Origin: Ophiostoma sp. CBS 140.51
Lineage: Eukaryota; Ascomycota; Sordariomycetes; Ophiostomatales; Ophiostomataceae
DNA: 39,433 bases
Assembly: GCA_029298735.1 (NCBI GenBank)
Contig: JANSLP010000305.1
Coordinates: forward strand, 1-39,433
Direction: 5' to 3'
The notes under the pieces were generated by a model. That model made no database searches. It was given only the letters and a program-made list of their open reading frames with translations, and was not told the DNA's origin. Every line of letters starts with the position of its first letter. Positions within the stretch are counted from its first letter, which is position 1. Of the stretch, positions 1-8,960 are shown piece by piece. A program made the translations under genes and the position numbers.

Positions 1-98
1 GCAATAGTCGCACCCAACTCGGCCGTAGGTGCACCGGCGACGACCATGTCGGCAAAGGTGGACTCGAACAGGAGGAAGACCCAAAGGAAGAAGAACAT
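1..98 (-). pseudogene. Possible PDR-type ABC transporter fragment (second membrane domain), cut by left edge
   Basis: Read on the minus strand from about 98 to the edge, the DNA gives a hydrophobic stretch (FFFLWVFLLF) followed by ESTFADMVVAG and PTAELGATI. This order of Phe/Leu-rich helix, S-T-F-A-x-M, and then a Thr-Ala-Glu..Ile motif resembles a helix of the ABC2 membrane domain in fungal pleiotropic-drug-resistance transporters. Only about 210 bp separate it from the AP-3 beta stop codon, so the roughly 1000 residues that should precede it cannot fit upstream. It would therefore be a 5'-truncated remnant. The reading stays open further upstream but turns AT-rich and non-protein-like, and no AG acceptor is evident. 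The match is short and from memory of the family, so chance resemblance is possible. Confidence 0.33.
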
Positions 99-310
99 GC
101 AGCATAGAAATAAAATAAAAATAGAAGCAATTGAAAAAAAATTAGATGGCATTTGGAAGAAAGCAAAATAGACACATATGTTTTCTTTTCTTTTTCATCT
201 TCAACGTCAACTTTCCTCACTTTAAAACAGCTGTTACATGTATCAAAAGCGTAAAGTAGACAACATTTATTACGCTGGCCTATGTGGTGTGTATATGCTC
301 TTCTCGTCTT
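99..310. other. AT-rich 3' flank of the AP-3 beta gene
   Basis: This short intergenic stretch contains A-rich and T-rich runs. I see no gene in it beyond the possible transporter remnant at the edge. It should carry the 3' UTR of the minus-strand AP-3 beta gene. Confidence 0.6.
266..271 (-). terminator. AATAAA-type polyadenylation signal for AP-3 beta
   Basis: The minus strand reads AATAAA about 40 nt after the AP-3 beta stop codon. That is a plausible position for a fungal poly(A) positioning signal. No transcript data are available here. Confidence 0.4.
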
Positions 311-3053
311 CTACGACGGCATCAGACGGTCGTCTTCCTCGCCGCTTTCACTCTCGTCGTCGTCCTCACTGCTGTCCTCTTCTTCACTCTCCTCTTCGCC
401 CTCGTCCTCGCCCTCTTCACTGCTTTCCTCCTCACTACTATCCTCTTCTTCGGAAGAGTCGTCTTCTTCCTCACTCTCTTCCTCTTCTTCAGCCTCTTCT
501 TCGGCTAGCCAGTCATCCAGTGTCTTGGACCCGACCTTGCTCGTGGCAGACTGGCCACCATTCGTACCAGTAGACACGGGTCCACGGCTCCTGGCCGCCT
601 GGTCGAGACTGGCGCCGGCCGGTACAGAGCCCGACTTGTAGCTGCTGCCGCCGCCACCAATCGACTTGGCCTCGTATTGCGCCGCTGCCAGGCTCTCCTC
701 CGTCTCTCTCAGGCGCGGGTCCGGCTCGTTGCCGTCACGCACCCATTCGGGCAATGGTTCATATCCCCGGATGCCGTGCAGCATACCGCGGCTGACGGTG
801 CCGCCGCCATCGATACCACTCGAACTGGAGGAGGCATCGCCGCCTGCACCCAAGACGAGAGCAGCCGAACCCAAAGTAAACCCCTTGCGCACCTCGGACG
901 GGCTGGGCGCATGCGGCACGGGCTTTGGCGCGAGCAGCATCAGTGTGGCAAGCTGCGGCACCTCGAGGAGTGCGCGGTATAGACGCGTACGGTCGCGCAG
1001 GTCGTACGACACATCGTAGCGGGCCAGCAACAAGACATAGTCCCAGAGACGGCGGATGGGATGGTCAGTGTTCTCTTCAGGAGTGGGCGAGGGCAATGGT
1101 GACTGCTCTCGAGGCGGCGAGCCGAAACCGCCGTCGTCGGCAAAACCTTCAGGCAGTGGCGAGGGTACAGGGGAAGGTGCTGGCTTGGTCTCAGTGACCG
1201 GCTTTGGCGGGTTGCGCTCGGCCTCTCGGTTGATATGGTGGAGGTAGACCTTGGCTCCCAGCAGGACAATCTGCCGTTTGGCAGCTTCAGACTCGCTGGC
1301 AAAGTCTTTGAGTAAAATACGCAGCACATCGGCCGCAATGTTGTCTTCGCTGTTGAGACCAGAGAACTCGCCGACCAACCAAATGATGGTGGCACGGGCT
1401 TGCGGGTCGGTCGCGGCGTCCAGGTTCTTGGCGAGACGGACAACTGTGGCTGCGTGTGCTGCCGGATCCTGCTGGATCAGGTGGCGGATGACGGTCAGCG
1501 ACTCGGCGGCAAGTGTGCCGTCGAGACTGGTGATCTGGGCAAGCAACAGACGCAGGCAGCGGGCAGCCGTGGTCGCGTCCGTCTTGCCACCAGGACCACC
1601 ATCCGTAGCCTGTGCGCACCGTCCGATGGCGCGAACAGCTTCGCGCACAAGAGCCTTGTCCGACCCACGTGCAAAGTGCTCCAGCTCGCTCAGAATCAGA
1701 GACTTGATGGGCGCAGGACTGTGCGGGAAGATGAGAGCCAGCACCTCGAGCTTAAGGCGCCAGACGGCCGGCGGGTCAGTGGCACGGACGAGGAAGCGCG
1801 ATGCGTAGCGCACAAAGTCGGCCGGGTAGGCAAGGCAGACAGAGGCGATGTTGTACAGGGCAATCTGCTGGATGTCCTGGGGGCCACGCAGCAGGGCGAC
1901 GAGGGGGCCGACAGCATCACGCATGTACTCGGCCGTGCCAATAGCCACGTAGCACCGAGTGACGGCCACGACGACGCCGGCATTGCGGCTCTGAAGGAGA
2001 GGGCGGATGGCGTTGAGGAATAGGGTTAGATCAGGGTCGAGGTCAACGACAGTCTGGTAAGCCGAGGGTGTACTCTGGGCAGCATCCTTCCCCGTATCGC
2101 TGTTGCTACTGCTCTCTGCCGCCGGCTCGCTGTAAAAGTCGCCCAAATCGAGGGTGAGTGCTGGTTTCTTGTAGGAGCTGCTTTTTGTGGCTGCAGTCTC
2201 GTCCACAACAGCCACTTGCCTCGTCCTCCGCGGGAAACTCTTGCGCGCATACACAGTCAGCATCCGCAGCGTCGCTAGCTGGCTCCATTCGTCCATGTCC
2301 ACCAGCTTGCGCACAAGGTCGCGGTAGTGCGGGTGGATCAGGTCCAGCCGCTCCGGGCACACGGCCATGTACGCCGCCACGGCAGCACCTGCGACGTAAT
2401 ATTGCTTGTCACCGAGTAGTGTCGTCAAGTATTCGAGCAGCGACGGTAGCTGGCTGGGGTCTAAGCGATAACATTTGGGGATGGCCAGAGCGGCCGCTCT
2501 TCTGACGTAGGGACTCATGTCGGCCGCGCCCTTCTTGATCGCCAGCGACACAATCTGGCTAATGACGGGAACGCGGATGCCGGACATGGTGCGTAGTGCG
2601 AGCGCGCGGACTTGTGGGTTGCCGTCGGACAGCGATTTCTGGATGGTGTTGATGGATAGCAGGGCCATGTCGGGTTCTTGCTCGGCGTGGTGCACGACGT
2701 AAATGTACACCAACTTTTTTATTTCGAGGTTGGGCGAGGCTACGTTCTTGACGACGGACGAGAAAAAGGGCAACGTCTTCTGACCCCGATAGCCCATCGT
2801 TATCACCCTCCTCAGTCCATCGAGAACTTCGCGGTCGGCACGACTGTCGAGCAGCTTCTTGATCTGGCGGCTGTCGAGCGGACGCGACGCGGGGCTGCGG
2901 AACCCGCTGCGGGCCGCCGACGAGGCATCGAGTGTGAGTTCGCGGGCTAAGGGCGCACCAGGTGTTAGCAGGGTCGTCTAGTGTACGTCGACGAGGAAAG
3001 GGAGTTGACTGACCACTCTCGAGGAGGTTGGAGATGCGCGAAATCGACTCCAT
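311..3053 (-). CDS. apl6: AP-3 adaptor complex, beta subunit (beta-3 adaptin)
   Basis: This is the large beta-type subunit of the AP-3 coat, which sorts cargo from Golgi/endosomes directly to the vacuole. I reconstruct two exons: exon 1 at 3053-3014 (MESISRISNLLES), a 67-nt intron at 3013-2947 (donor GTCAGT, branch TGCTAAC, acceptor TTAG), and exon 2 at 2946-311. The product is 891 aa, near the roughly 800-aa fungal norm. Residues about 40-600 are an adaptin N-terminal HEAT-like solenoid. Recognisable stretches are the Gln-Ile-Lys-Lys-Leu-Leu-Asp region, YRGQKTLPFFSSVVKNV, KKLVYIYVVHHAE and RALALRTMSGIRVP. The last 65 or so residues are a very acidic Glu/Ser/Asp hinge, typical of beta-3 subunits. 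No ear domain follows, as expected in fungi. The exon-1 ATG restores the conserved N-terminus. The gene is divergent from the 3554 gene. Confidence 0.93.
2947..3013 (-). other. Intron 1 of AP-3 beta
   Basis: It is a 67-nt intron with GTCAGT donor, TGCTAAC branch-site-like sequence and TTAG acceptor. Removing it joins a 40-nt first exon in frame (phase 1) to the long second exon and restores the conserved adaptin N-terminus. Confidence 0.85.
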
Positions 3054-3553
3054 GGCTGCGGGCACGGCACGGCACGGCACCGCTGGAGAAGCGGTCGTTC
3101 GAAAGGGGCAGCCGAGTAGGAAGGAAGTCGGTGTGGTCGGGAGTTGACCGTGGGTGGTCGTCGTGTGCCGTTGTTGGCGTCGGCGTCGATGTCGATGTTT
3201 GGGGAGTAGAGGAGGGAGGTCAATTGACAGTCTGGACTGCATGACGGAATGCTTTGATTTGGAGTGTTTGGTGGATTTGGTGGGGCAGTTTGTGTGGAAA
3301 AGGCAGGCACGTGCGGCGGGCGAGCTTGAGCTCGTTCCTCAAGCTGTCATTTTAGTGGGGCGCGACATGACAGCACTGTGTGCCACAGTAAAGTGTTGAA
3401 CTTCAAGGAGCTAACTTAACGACAACTACACACGAATTATACAACACAATCGGACGAGATGACACGCACCCTACCAGCTAAACCTCCACACTGAGCACAA
3501 TGCGATCAGCACCGGACGCCGACTGAACGAGAACTACTGGAAAGCTGCCGACC
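3054..3553. promoter_or_regulatory. Bidirectional promoter region between AP-3 beta and the 334-aa gene
   Basis: About 500 bp lie between two divergent start codons. The stretch has a GGCACGGCAC direct repeat (about 3060-3080), next to the AP-3 start, and an AGCTTGAGCTCG-type palindromic segment near 3324. There is no obvious TATA box and no convincing coding potential. It probably holds both promoters and 5' UTRs. Confidence 0.5.
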
Positions 3554-4558
3554 ATGGGCAGCCCCGTCGTCATTGTGCTGCCTGTTCGTCCAGCAGCTCT
3601 TCTTTCACATATTCTTGAGCATTGCACCTATCCAACTACACTCGTCATCTGCTCGACCAGTACCGACTTTGTGCAGAGATGTGCAAACGATGCTGGACAG
3701 CATGGTGACACCGATGGGAGCGTGCTGCACACAGCCTCCCTCCTCCAGGTCGCTGTCGCCCGCCATATTCGCGTCGCGTTCGTGCCGACGGTCGCCCATC
3801 TTCGTGGTTTCCTGGCAGCCCTTGACTTGAAAGCGAGCAGAGTGCCTGCTCCACCGACTGCCGAAGTTTTGTTATTATCTGGAGGTGCACCTCCACCTGC
3901 TCGTCGTGGCGATCACACTTTGGTTGTCTACGACTTCTTACGGCTGCACCGCGACACGAGCGAGTGGAGCAGTCAAGGGCTGAGTGCGTCGGCAGCCGTT
4001 TTGGTGGAGGCAGGCTGGCGGACGAGGCTGGAAGTGCTGGTCGTGGATGGGGCGGGCGGGCAGCCTGGGGAGACCGCCACAACGACGACCGCCCTCGACG
4101 AAAAGATGCCAGTGTTGAGCACTGGCCCGAGGAGACAGTTGCAAAGGGCAGGATACCCATTGCGTTCGGAGCGGATCAGGGCGGTACTGTCACGATGGTT
4201 TTCGTTCAGGGACACTCTCGAAGCTCCGAAAGAAGAGAGGCCAGCAGTGGAAAGCATGGTTGAAGAAGAGCAGCCCAGATCTGAAAGAGATGCCACTGTT
4301 GGGCCGGTAGAGGTCAAAGAGCTGAAAGAGACTGACGAGACCGAAAAGACCGAAAAGGTCGAAGAGGCCAGAGAAGTGCCGGTAGCGGCCACTGAAAATG
4401 AAGACGAGGCAGGCACGATAGATGTGGACGACGTGCCTCAGGCTTCACCTCAGGTCGACGAGACCATACGGGTTCCGGAGGAAAAGCCGCGAAGAACCTT
4501 TGTCAAGGATAGTGAAGACGAAGATGACGACCTGTCCGATGACGGATTATACCCATAG
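3554..4558 (+). CDS. Conserved fungal protein of unknown function with acidic C-terminus
   Basis: This is a single-exon 334-aa protein that I do not recognise by name. The start has a good context (gccgaccATGG). Residues 1-210 look like an alpha/beta fold: a hydrophobic strand VVIVLPVRP at the N-terminus, TTLVICSTS around residue 30, VAFVPTVAHLRGFLAAL around 75-90, TLVVYDFLRLHRDTSEWSSQGLSASAAVLVEA around 125-155, and LEVLVVDG near 160. The spacing recalls RecA-like or Rossmann-type folds, but I see no Walker A P-loop. Residues about 225-334 are Glu/Lys-rich low complexity ending in an acidic patch with DDDLSDDGLYP. It is divergent from AP-3 beta and convergent with Nuf2. The expression start and reading frame are well supported; function is not. 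Confidence 0.75.
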   Translation: MGSPVVIVLPVRPAALLSHILEHCTYPTTLVICSTSTDFVQRCANDAGQHGDTDGSVLHTASLLQVAVARHIRVAFVPTVAHLRGFLAALDLKASRVPAPPTAEVLLLSGGAPPPARRGDHTLVVYDFLRLHRDTSEWSSQGLSASAAVLVEAGWRTRLEVLVVDGAGGQPGETATTTTALDEKMPVLSTGPRRQLQRAGYPLRSERIRAVLSRWFSFRDTLEAPKEERPAVESMVEEEQPRSERDATVGPVEVKELKETDETEKTEKVEEAREVPVAATENEDEAGTIDVDDVPQASPQVDETIRVPEEKPRRTFVKDSEDEDDDLSDDGLYP

Positions 4559-4723
4559 AGAAGCAGATACAATAATATCCGATGCAAGTTCATATGTGTT
4601 GTAAATAATTAGAAGTCTATATCACCCCAAAACCGAAACGCCAGGCCTATGGTATCAATCCCCATCATTAGTCGTGAGAAAGCGTAAGAAACAGAAGAAC
4701 ACAAGGACACGATGTGCACCCGC

Positions 4724-6109
4724 TCACATGGTCTGCTCCATCTCGGTAATGTACAGCTTGATGTGCGACTCCATCTTGAGGTACTCGTCGTAGGCGTTGT
4801 GCACCTCGTTCTCAATGTTCTCCTTGAGGTCGAGCATCTTCTTTTCCGTCTGCTCGATGCGCACCCGCCGCTTCTCAATGTCGCGGCCCTTGTCGCTGCG
4901 CTCCTCGTTGAGTGTCCGGTGGATTTGCTTGAGCTCCTCCATCTTTTCCTTGGCCTCTTGTGCTTTCTGTGCACTCTGCTCGCGCAGCTTTTCGGTGCGC
5001 TCGTTCCACTTGGCCAGCTGCTTCTGCAGCATCAGCTCGGCCCGCTCGACCTCCTTGACGTCCGCGCCGCGTTCGGTCAAAGCATCGCGCTGCCGTGTCT
5101 TCTTGGCATTGTCCTCCTCCTCCTTGCTCAGCTCGCCGCCAATCTCGTCGAGAAGCTTGATGCACGCCGCCACATCGCCCGCCACGACATTGAACGAGTC
5201 TGCCGACGTCTGCAGGGCACGCGCCCGCCGCTCAAGCGACTCAATATGCGCCCGGTTGTTGGCCAGCGTGTTGGACAGGTCGGCCAGGCTTGCTTGCAGA
5301 GCGGCCGGGCTCTGGAGGACGTACGGCTGCAGCTTGGCAATTTCTTGCCGCAGCACAATCTTGGACTGTGTCCGCCGTTCGAGCTGGTCCACCAGCTGCC
5401 GTTTCCGCTCGCGCGCCTCGTCCAGCCGCGCGCCCACCTGCCGCTGGCTGCGCTGCAGGTCCACGAGGCTGCGCTTGAGGGCATCGTTGCGCTGCATCTT
5501 TTCGCGCACCTCGGCCTCAGCGGCATTGCGTGCTGCTCGCAACGCCTCGAGCCGGCGCTCAAGGTCCTGATTCGCGCCGTACAGCTCGTCCGCCCGCTGC
5601 CGCGTCATGGCGCCCCGTTGCGCGTGCTGGTCGACAATGTGGCCCTGGCCCTCGCGGAACCGCACAAAGTTGATGAGGTAGCTCAGAATCATGACGAGGC
5701 GCTCGTAAGTCGGTCGGTAGAGGTCGTTTAAGGAAAAGTCGCGCACGCAGCACTCCGCTAGTAGCACACGCAGCGACGCGCAAAAGCCCATCAGACACCG
5801 CGTGTCTGCCGGCATCAGCACGTCGCCATACTCGCCGCCACACACTTCTTCGGCGGCTGCGCGCATGGCCGGTTCGACCGTCTCGCGGGACACATTCAGC
5901 AGTTCTTCGGCGAACCACTCAAAGATCTTTTGCACGAGCAGCGGGTTGGGCTTTTGGAGGTCGGCAACGGAAAAGGGGATGCCCATGTCGGCGACGCACG
6001 CGACAATCTCCTTGTCTGTGAGGCGCACGAGCAGGTCGGGTACGTCCTTGGGCCGGGCATTGCGGTGCTGGTTCGGAGGCAAAATCGACATTCGCGGATT
6101 GAATGTCAT
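4724..6109 (-). CDS. nuf2: Kinetochore protein Nuf2 (Ndc80 complex subunit)
   Basis: Nuf2 pairs with Ndc80 to form the microtubule-binding arm of the outer kinetochore. The single-exon 461-aa product matches the usual size of about 450-470 aa. The N-terminus MTFNPRMSILPPNQHRNA is typical of fungal Nuf2. Residues about 20-155 form the calponin-homology-type head (Asp-Lys-Glu-Ile-Val-Ala-Cys-Val, NPLLVQKIFEWFAEELL, and RLVMILSYLINFVRFRE at its end). From about 170 to the C-terminus the protein is continuous coiled coil, rich in Glu, Arg, Gln, Lys and Leu. The C-terminus has YDEYLKMESHIKLYITEMEQTM-like features (positions about 440-461). A second in-frame Met at residue 7 is an alternative start, but the first gives the conserved MTFNPRMS. 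The gene converges on the 334-aa gene with 165 bp between stops. Confidence 0.95.
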   Translation of the reverse strand: MTFNPRMSILPPNQHRNARPKDVPDLLVRLTDKEIVACVADMGIPFSVADLQKPNPLLVQKIFEWFAEELLNVSRETVEPAMRAAAEEVCGGEYGDVLMPADTRCLMGFCASLRVLLAECCVRDFSLNDLYRPTYERLVMILSYLINFVRFREGQGHIVDQHAQRGAMTRQRADELYGANQDLERRLEALRAARNAAEAEVREKMQRNDALKRSLVDLQRSQRQVGARLDEARERKRQLVDQLERRTQSKIVLRQEIAKLQPYVLQSPAALQASLADLSNTLANNRAHIESLERRARALQTSADSFNVVAGDVAACIKLLDEIGGELSKEEEDNAKKTRQRDALTERGADVKEVERAELMLQKQLAKWNERTEKLREQSAQKAQEAKEKMEELKQIHRTLNEERSDKGRDIEKRRVRIEQTEKKMLDLKENIENEVHNAYDEYLKMESHIKLYITEMEQTM

Positions 6110-8960
6110 TGTGAAGAGAGAGTGGGGTTGTTGATATGTTGTTGTCGCGATGCTGTGGAGAAATGTAGAGGGAGTTTCGTGCGTGGTTGGAGTATTGATT
6201 GTGTGTTGAGTCGTCGTCGACGGCGAAGGTCGTTGTGCGCTGCGAGATGCGTTTGTTGATGTCGAATTTGTTGATGTTCAAATCGCGACTTGCGAAATGA
6301 AGGGGACAAATTGGTGAAGGCGCGTGTTGTGGTGTTTAGGGTGTTGCGCAACAAATGTGGAGACGTTGCCCAGCAACGCGTTTTGGCAAGGCCCAGGCCA
6401 CCACCGAAATCACCACCAAAAATACATACTTGCGACGCGATTGACTTCAATCAATTAAAGTCGCCGCATTTCACTTGACAAGAACCTCTACTTCTCTCCG
6501 TCGCTACAACTTCTACTTTTGCCATTAAAACGGCCAACAACTTGGCCGCCCGGTGAAGCTTTGTCGCACAGAGACCGGCTACCTTGTTCTTTTTTCTCAG
6601 TTTTCTCTTTCTGTTCTTTTCATTTCAGGCAAAGCGCCGAGACATTTTGTGCAAAACGGCCAGCTGTTGGTGTCCTTTGATGCCTTCTGCTGTTCTGATT
6701 TGATGTCGGTTCGATGTTGACTGGCGACCCTCGTCTTGTGTGCCCCGATCGGAGATGAAACTCGATAGAACGACAAAATGAGGGCAGTCTTTTTCACCTA
6801 CAATGCACATATTCTCGTTCGTCGACTCGCATGAACGATTTGATTGCACTTGACAAACCAATTTGGTGCCCGCACGGTCTCTGTCGTCCCGGCGCAAGAC
6901 ACAAGACACACCTTCTGCCGAGAGCCTGTCAGTCATCTCGGGTGTTTTCCGTGAAACGAAACACTCAGGCCAATCAGAGGGTGAGAGTCTTTGATGATTG
7001 TGAATACGGAGGACATGTGCGAGGTACATCTGATCATCGTGCGAGTAGCACTCATCGAGTGAGGGCTGAGCTGAAGGCTTGGGTTGTTGCTATCCTTCGA
7101 AAACGAAGGATCAAAAAGAAAGAAAGAAACGACCCAGAAAAAGCAACGAAAAAAGAAAAGAAAGATCCTGTCAGCCACAGACATGAAACATAAACCAGCG
7201 GGCGCGATGTGCCCCAAGGATGCGGCCAAAGTGCAGCAGAATGCAGCCAAATACACCAAATGCACGACCGGGGTGTCGTCCTCAACGCCGACAGGTGGAT
7301 GCTGTCAGTTCCGACGGGGCAAACGTCAGCAAAAAGAAGCCATCGAGCAATCCTCTGTTGCGCATGCTGCGGTCGTTCGGAGGTGATGTGATGACGAGGC
7401 TGCTTCTAACTGGTGAAATTCGAGGACTCGCATGAAGGGAATCTTGCCCTGGAAACAAATATTTTGTGCATCTTCTTCCATACGAAGTACGGAACACTGT
7501 CGGTATTCTCATCATAAAGTCCGCCAAGTCGTACCTTTTTGTCCGTGCTTGTGAGATACGAGGGACGAGAAATTGAGGCTCCGTTCTGTCGTCAAAAATA
7601 GCTTTCTTCTTTGGGGCCTTTTTTGTTTGCATTTCGCCGCCTGAAATAACCGTCAGATAGCCCAATGTTCCTTCCGCGCTCCCCGTCAGCGTTCTCTGTC
7701 AGTTGGCAAGTTCTTTTTCTTCTCAACCATCCTTGTATCTTCTGGAAGGAAGCCGACCCTAGTCAAGCCACTCAGCTTGTCTGCCCTTGTCTTGCCTTTC
7801 GCCATAGCCCTATCCGTCGCCCTGGGCAAGAATAGACGGGCGAGAAAACGGTGGCTGGCAAAGACACGATGGGTATGCCCTGGCTTCATCGAGACGGTTG
7901 TTGTCGAAGGCGTCTCTCTGGCCGTCCTCGTTCTCGATATTCTCACGTGCTGGGTGCACCGCATGTCTCCTCATTTCGTTTGCCATGCCTTTGTATCACG
8001 GCGACGTCCGTTTGTCTCTTCTTTTCTTCTGCTGCAATATGCACACGCTGCGTGCTCATATGCAGTTTGCAGCCTGCACAGCGTCAACTGAACAAGCCAC
8101 GGCAAACGGTCTGCAGGAACATTTGGGCCTGGCCACAACGGGCCTGGCTGACCAAAGTTGGCCACGGCGTACGAGCCACGGCGGCCTGCGCCAGGATGCC
8201 GTACCTGCGCCCTGGTCTGAAGTGGCCAGGAGAAAGGCTGGGGTGCCTGGTGCAGCTTCGTACGGCCACAACGATGCACAGCGTCCAGGCGTGCAATGAT
8301 ATTGAAAATAGGTCGCAGGTTGTCGCTCGCAGAGAAAACAAAGATTGTCGCAGTCTGTATTTTCCGCCTGTCGCCTGCATGTTTTACAGCTGGATAATAG
8401 CAGCGACATGCAGTGGATATCAACTTGGCGCCGTGAATAGTTCTTGAAAGTAAAATCTTATTGCGTTCTGTCGTCTCCCTCATCTCTTACCGTGTCGTAC
8501 AGAGCACGCAAGCAGTTCGTTCTCATATATATATATATTATGCACGTGCCCGAGAAAAAAGGGGCATTGCATTGTGCTTGTAAGATGGAAGGAAGGAGGT
8601 CGTCGGTCGTTGTCGTTCGTTCCTGCCCTCGGTCGCTCTCATTTCAAATGCTTTAGCGACCCTGCATTGAAATGCACTACACTGTGATTACAGCGTAAAT
8701 GGCTTTGCATGGCAGCGCACGTGGCAGCTGTATTTCGTCCGGTTAGAAACAGGCAGCGGCCGTTCTTTACTCCAAGAGGAGCGCAACATCTCAGCGTCTC
8801 CGTGCATCAGGTGCTGTGCTCAGTTTTATTTCTAGAAAGAACGATGGAAGAGGGGGGCTGTAGTTGCACGCTGAAGAAGGTGCAATGTGAGGTAAATCGA
8901 GTATGTGCTGTGGAAGGAGCGACCAGCATATGTTGTTGACACTGGACCATCGCACCTTCC
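6110..8960. other. Gene-free intergenic region upstream of Nuf2
   Basis: I find no open frame here with protein-like composition or recognisable homology on either strand. The first 400 bp should contain the Nuf2 promoter and 5' UTR. Other visible structure includes a purine-rich A/G tract (about 7106-7166), a GC-rich patch with repeated ggcctg/ggccac words (about 8110-8260), and a short (AT)n run (about 8526-8540). No tRNA- or 5S-like element was seen. It may hold a non-coding RNA or distal regulatory DNA, but nothing in the sequence decides this. Confidence 0.5.

Noticed and set aside
1251..2023. Plus-strand frames of 185-207 codons inside AP-3 beta
   Set aside because: Shadows of the adaptin coding sequence, which has clear homology on the minus strand.
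4712..5731. 339-codon plus-strand Leu/Val/His-rich frame
   Set aside because: Antisense shadow of the Nuf2 coiled coil.
6715..6740. GGTTCGA word suggesting a tRNA T-arm
   Set aside because: No acceptor stem, anticodon arm or B-box spacing could be assembled around it.
7971..8483. 170-codon minus-strand frame over the GC-rich patch
   Set aside because: Overlaps other equally long frames on both strands and shows no protein-like periodicity or motif.
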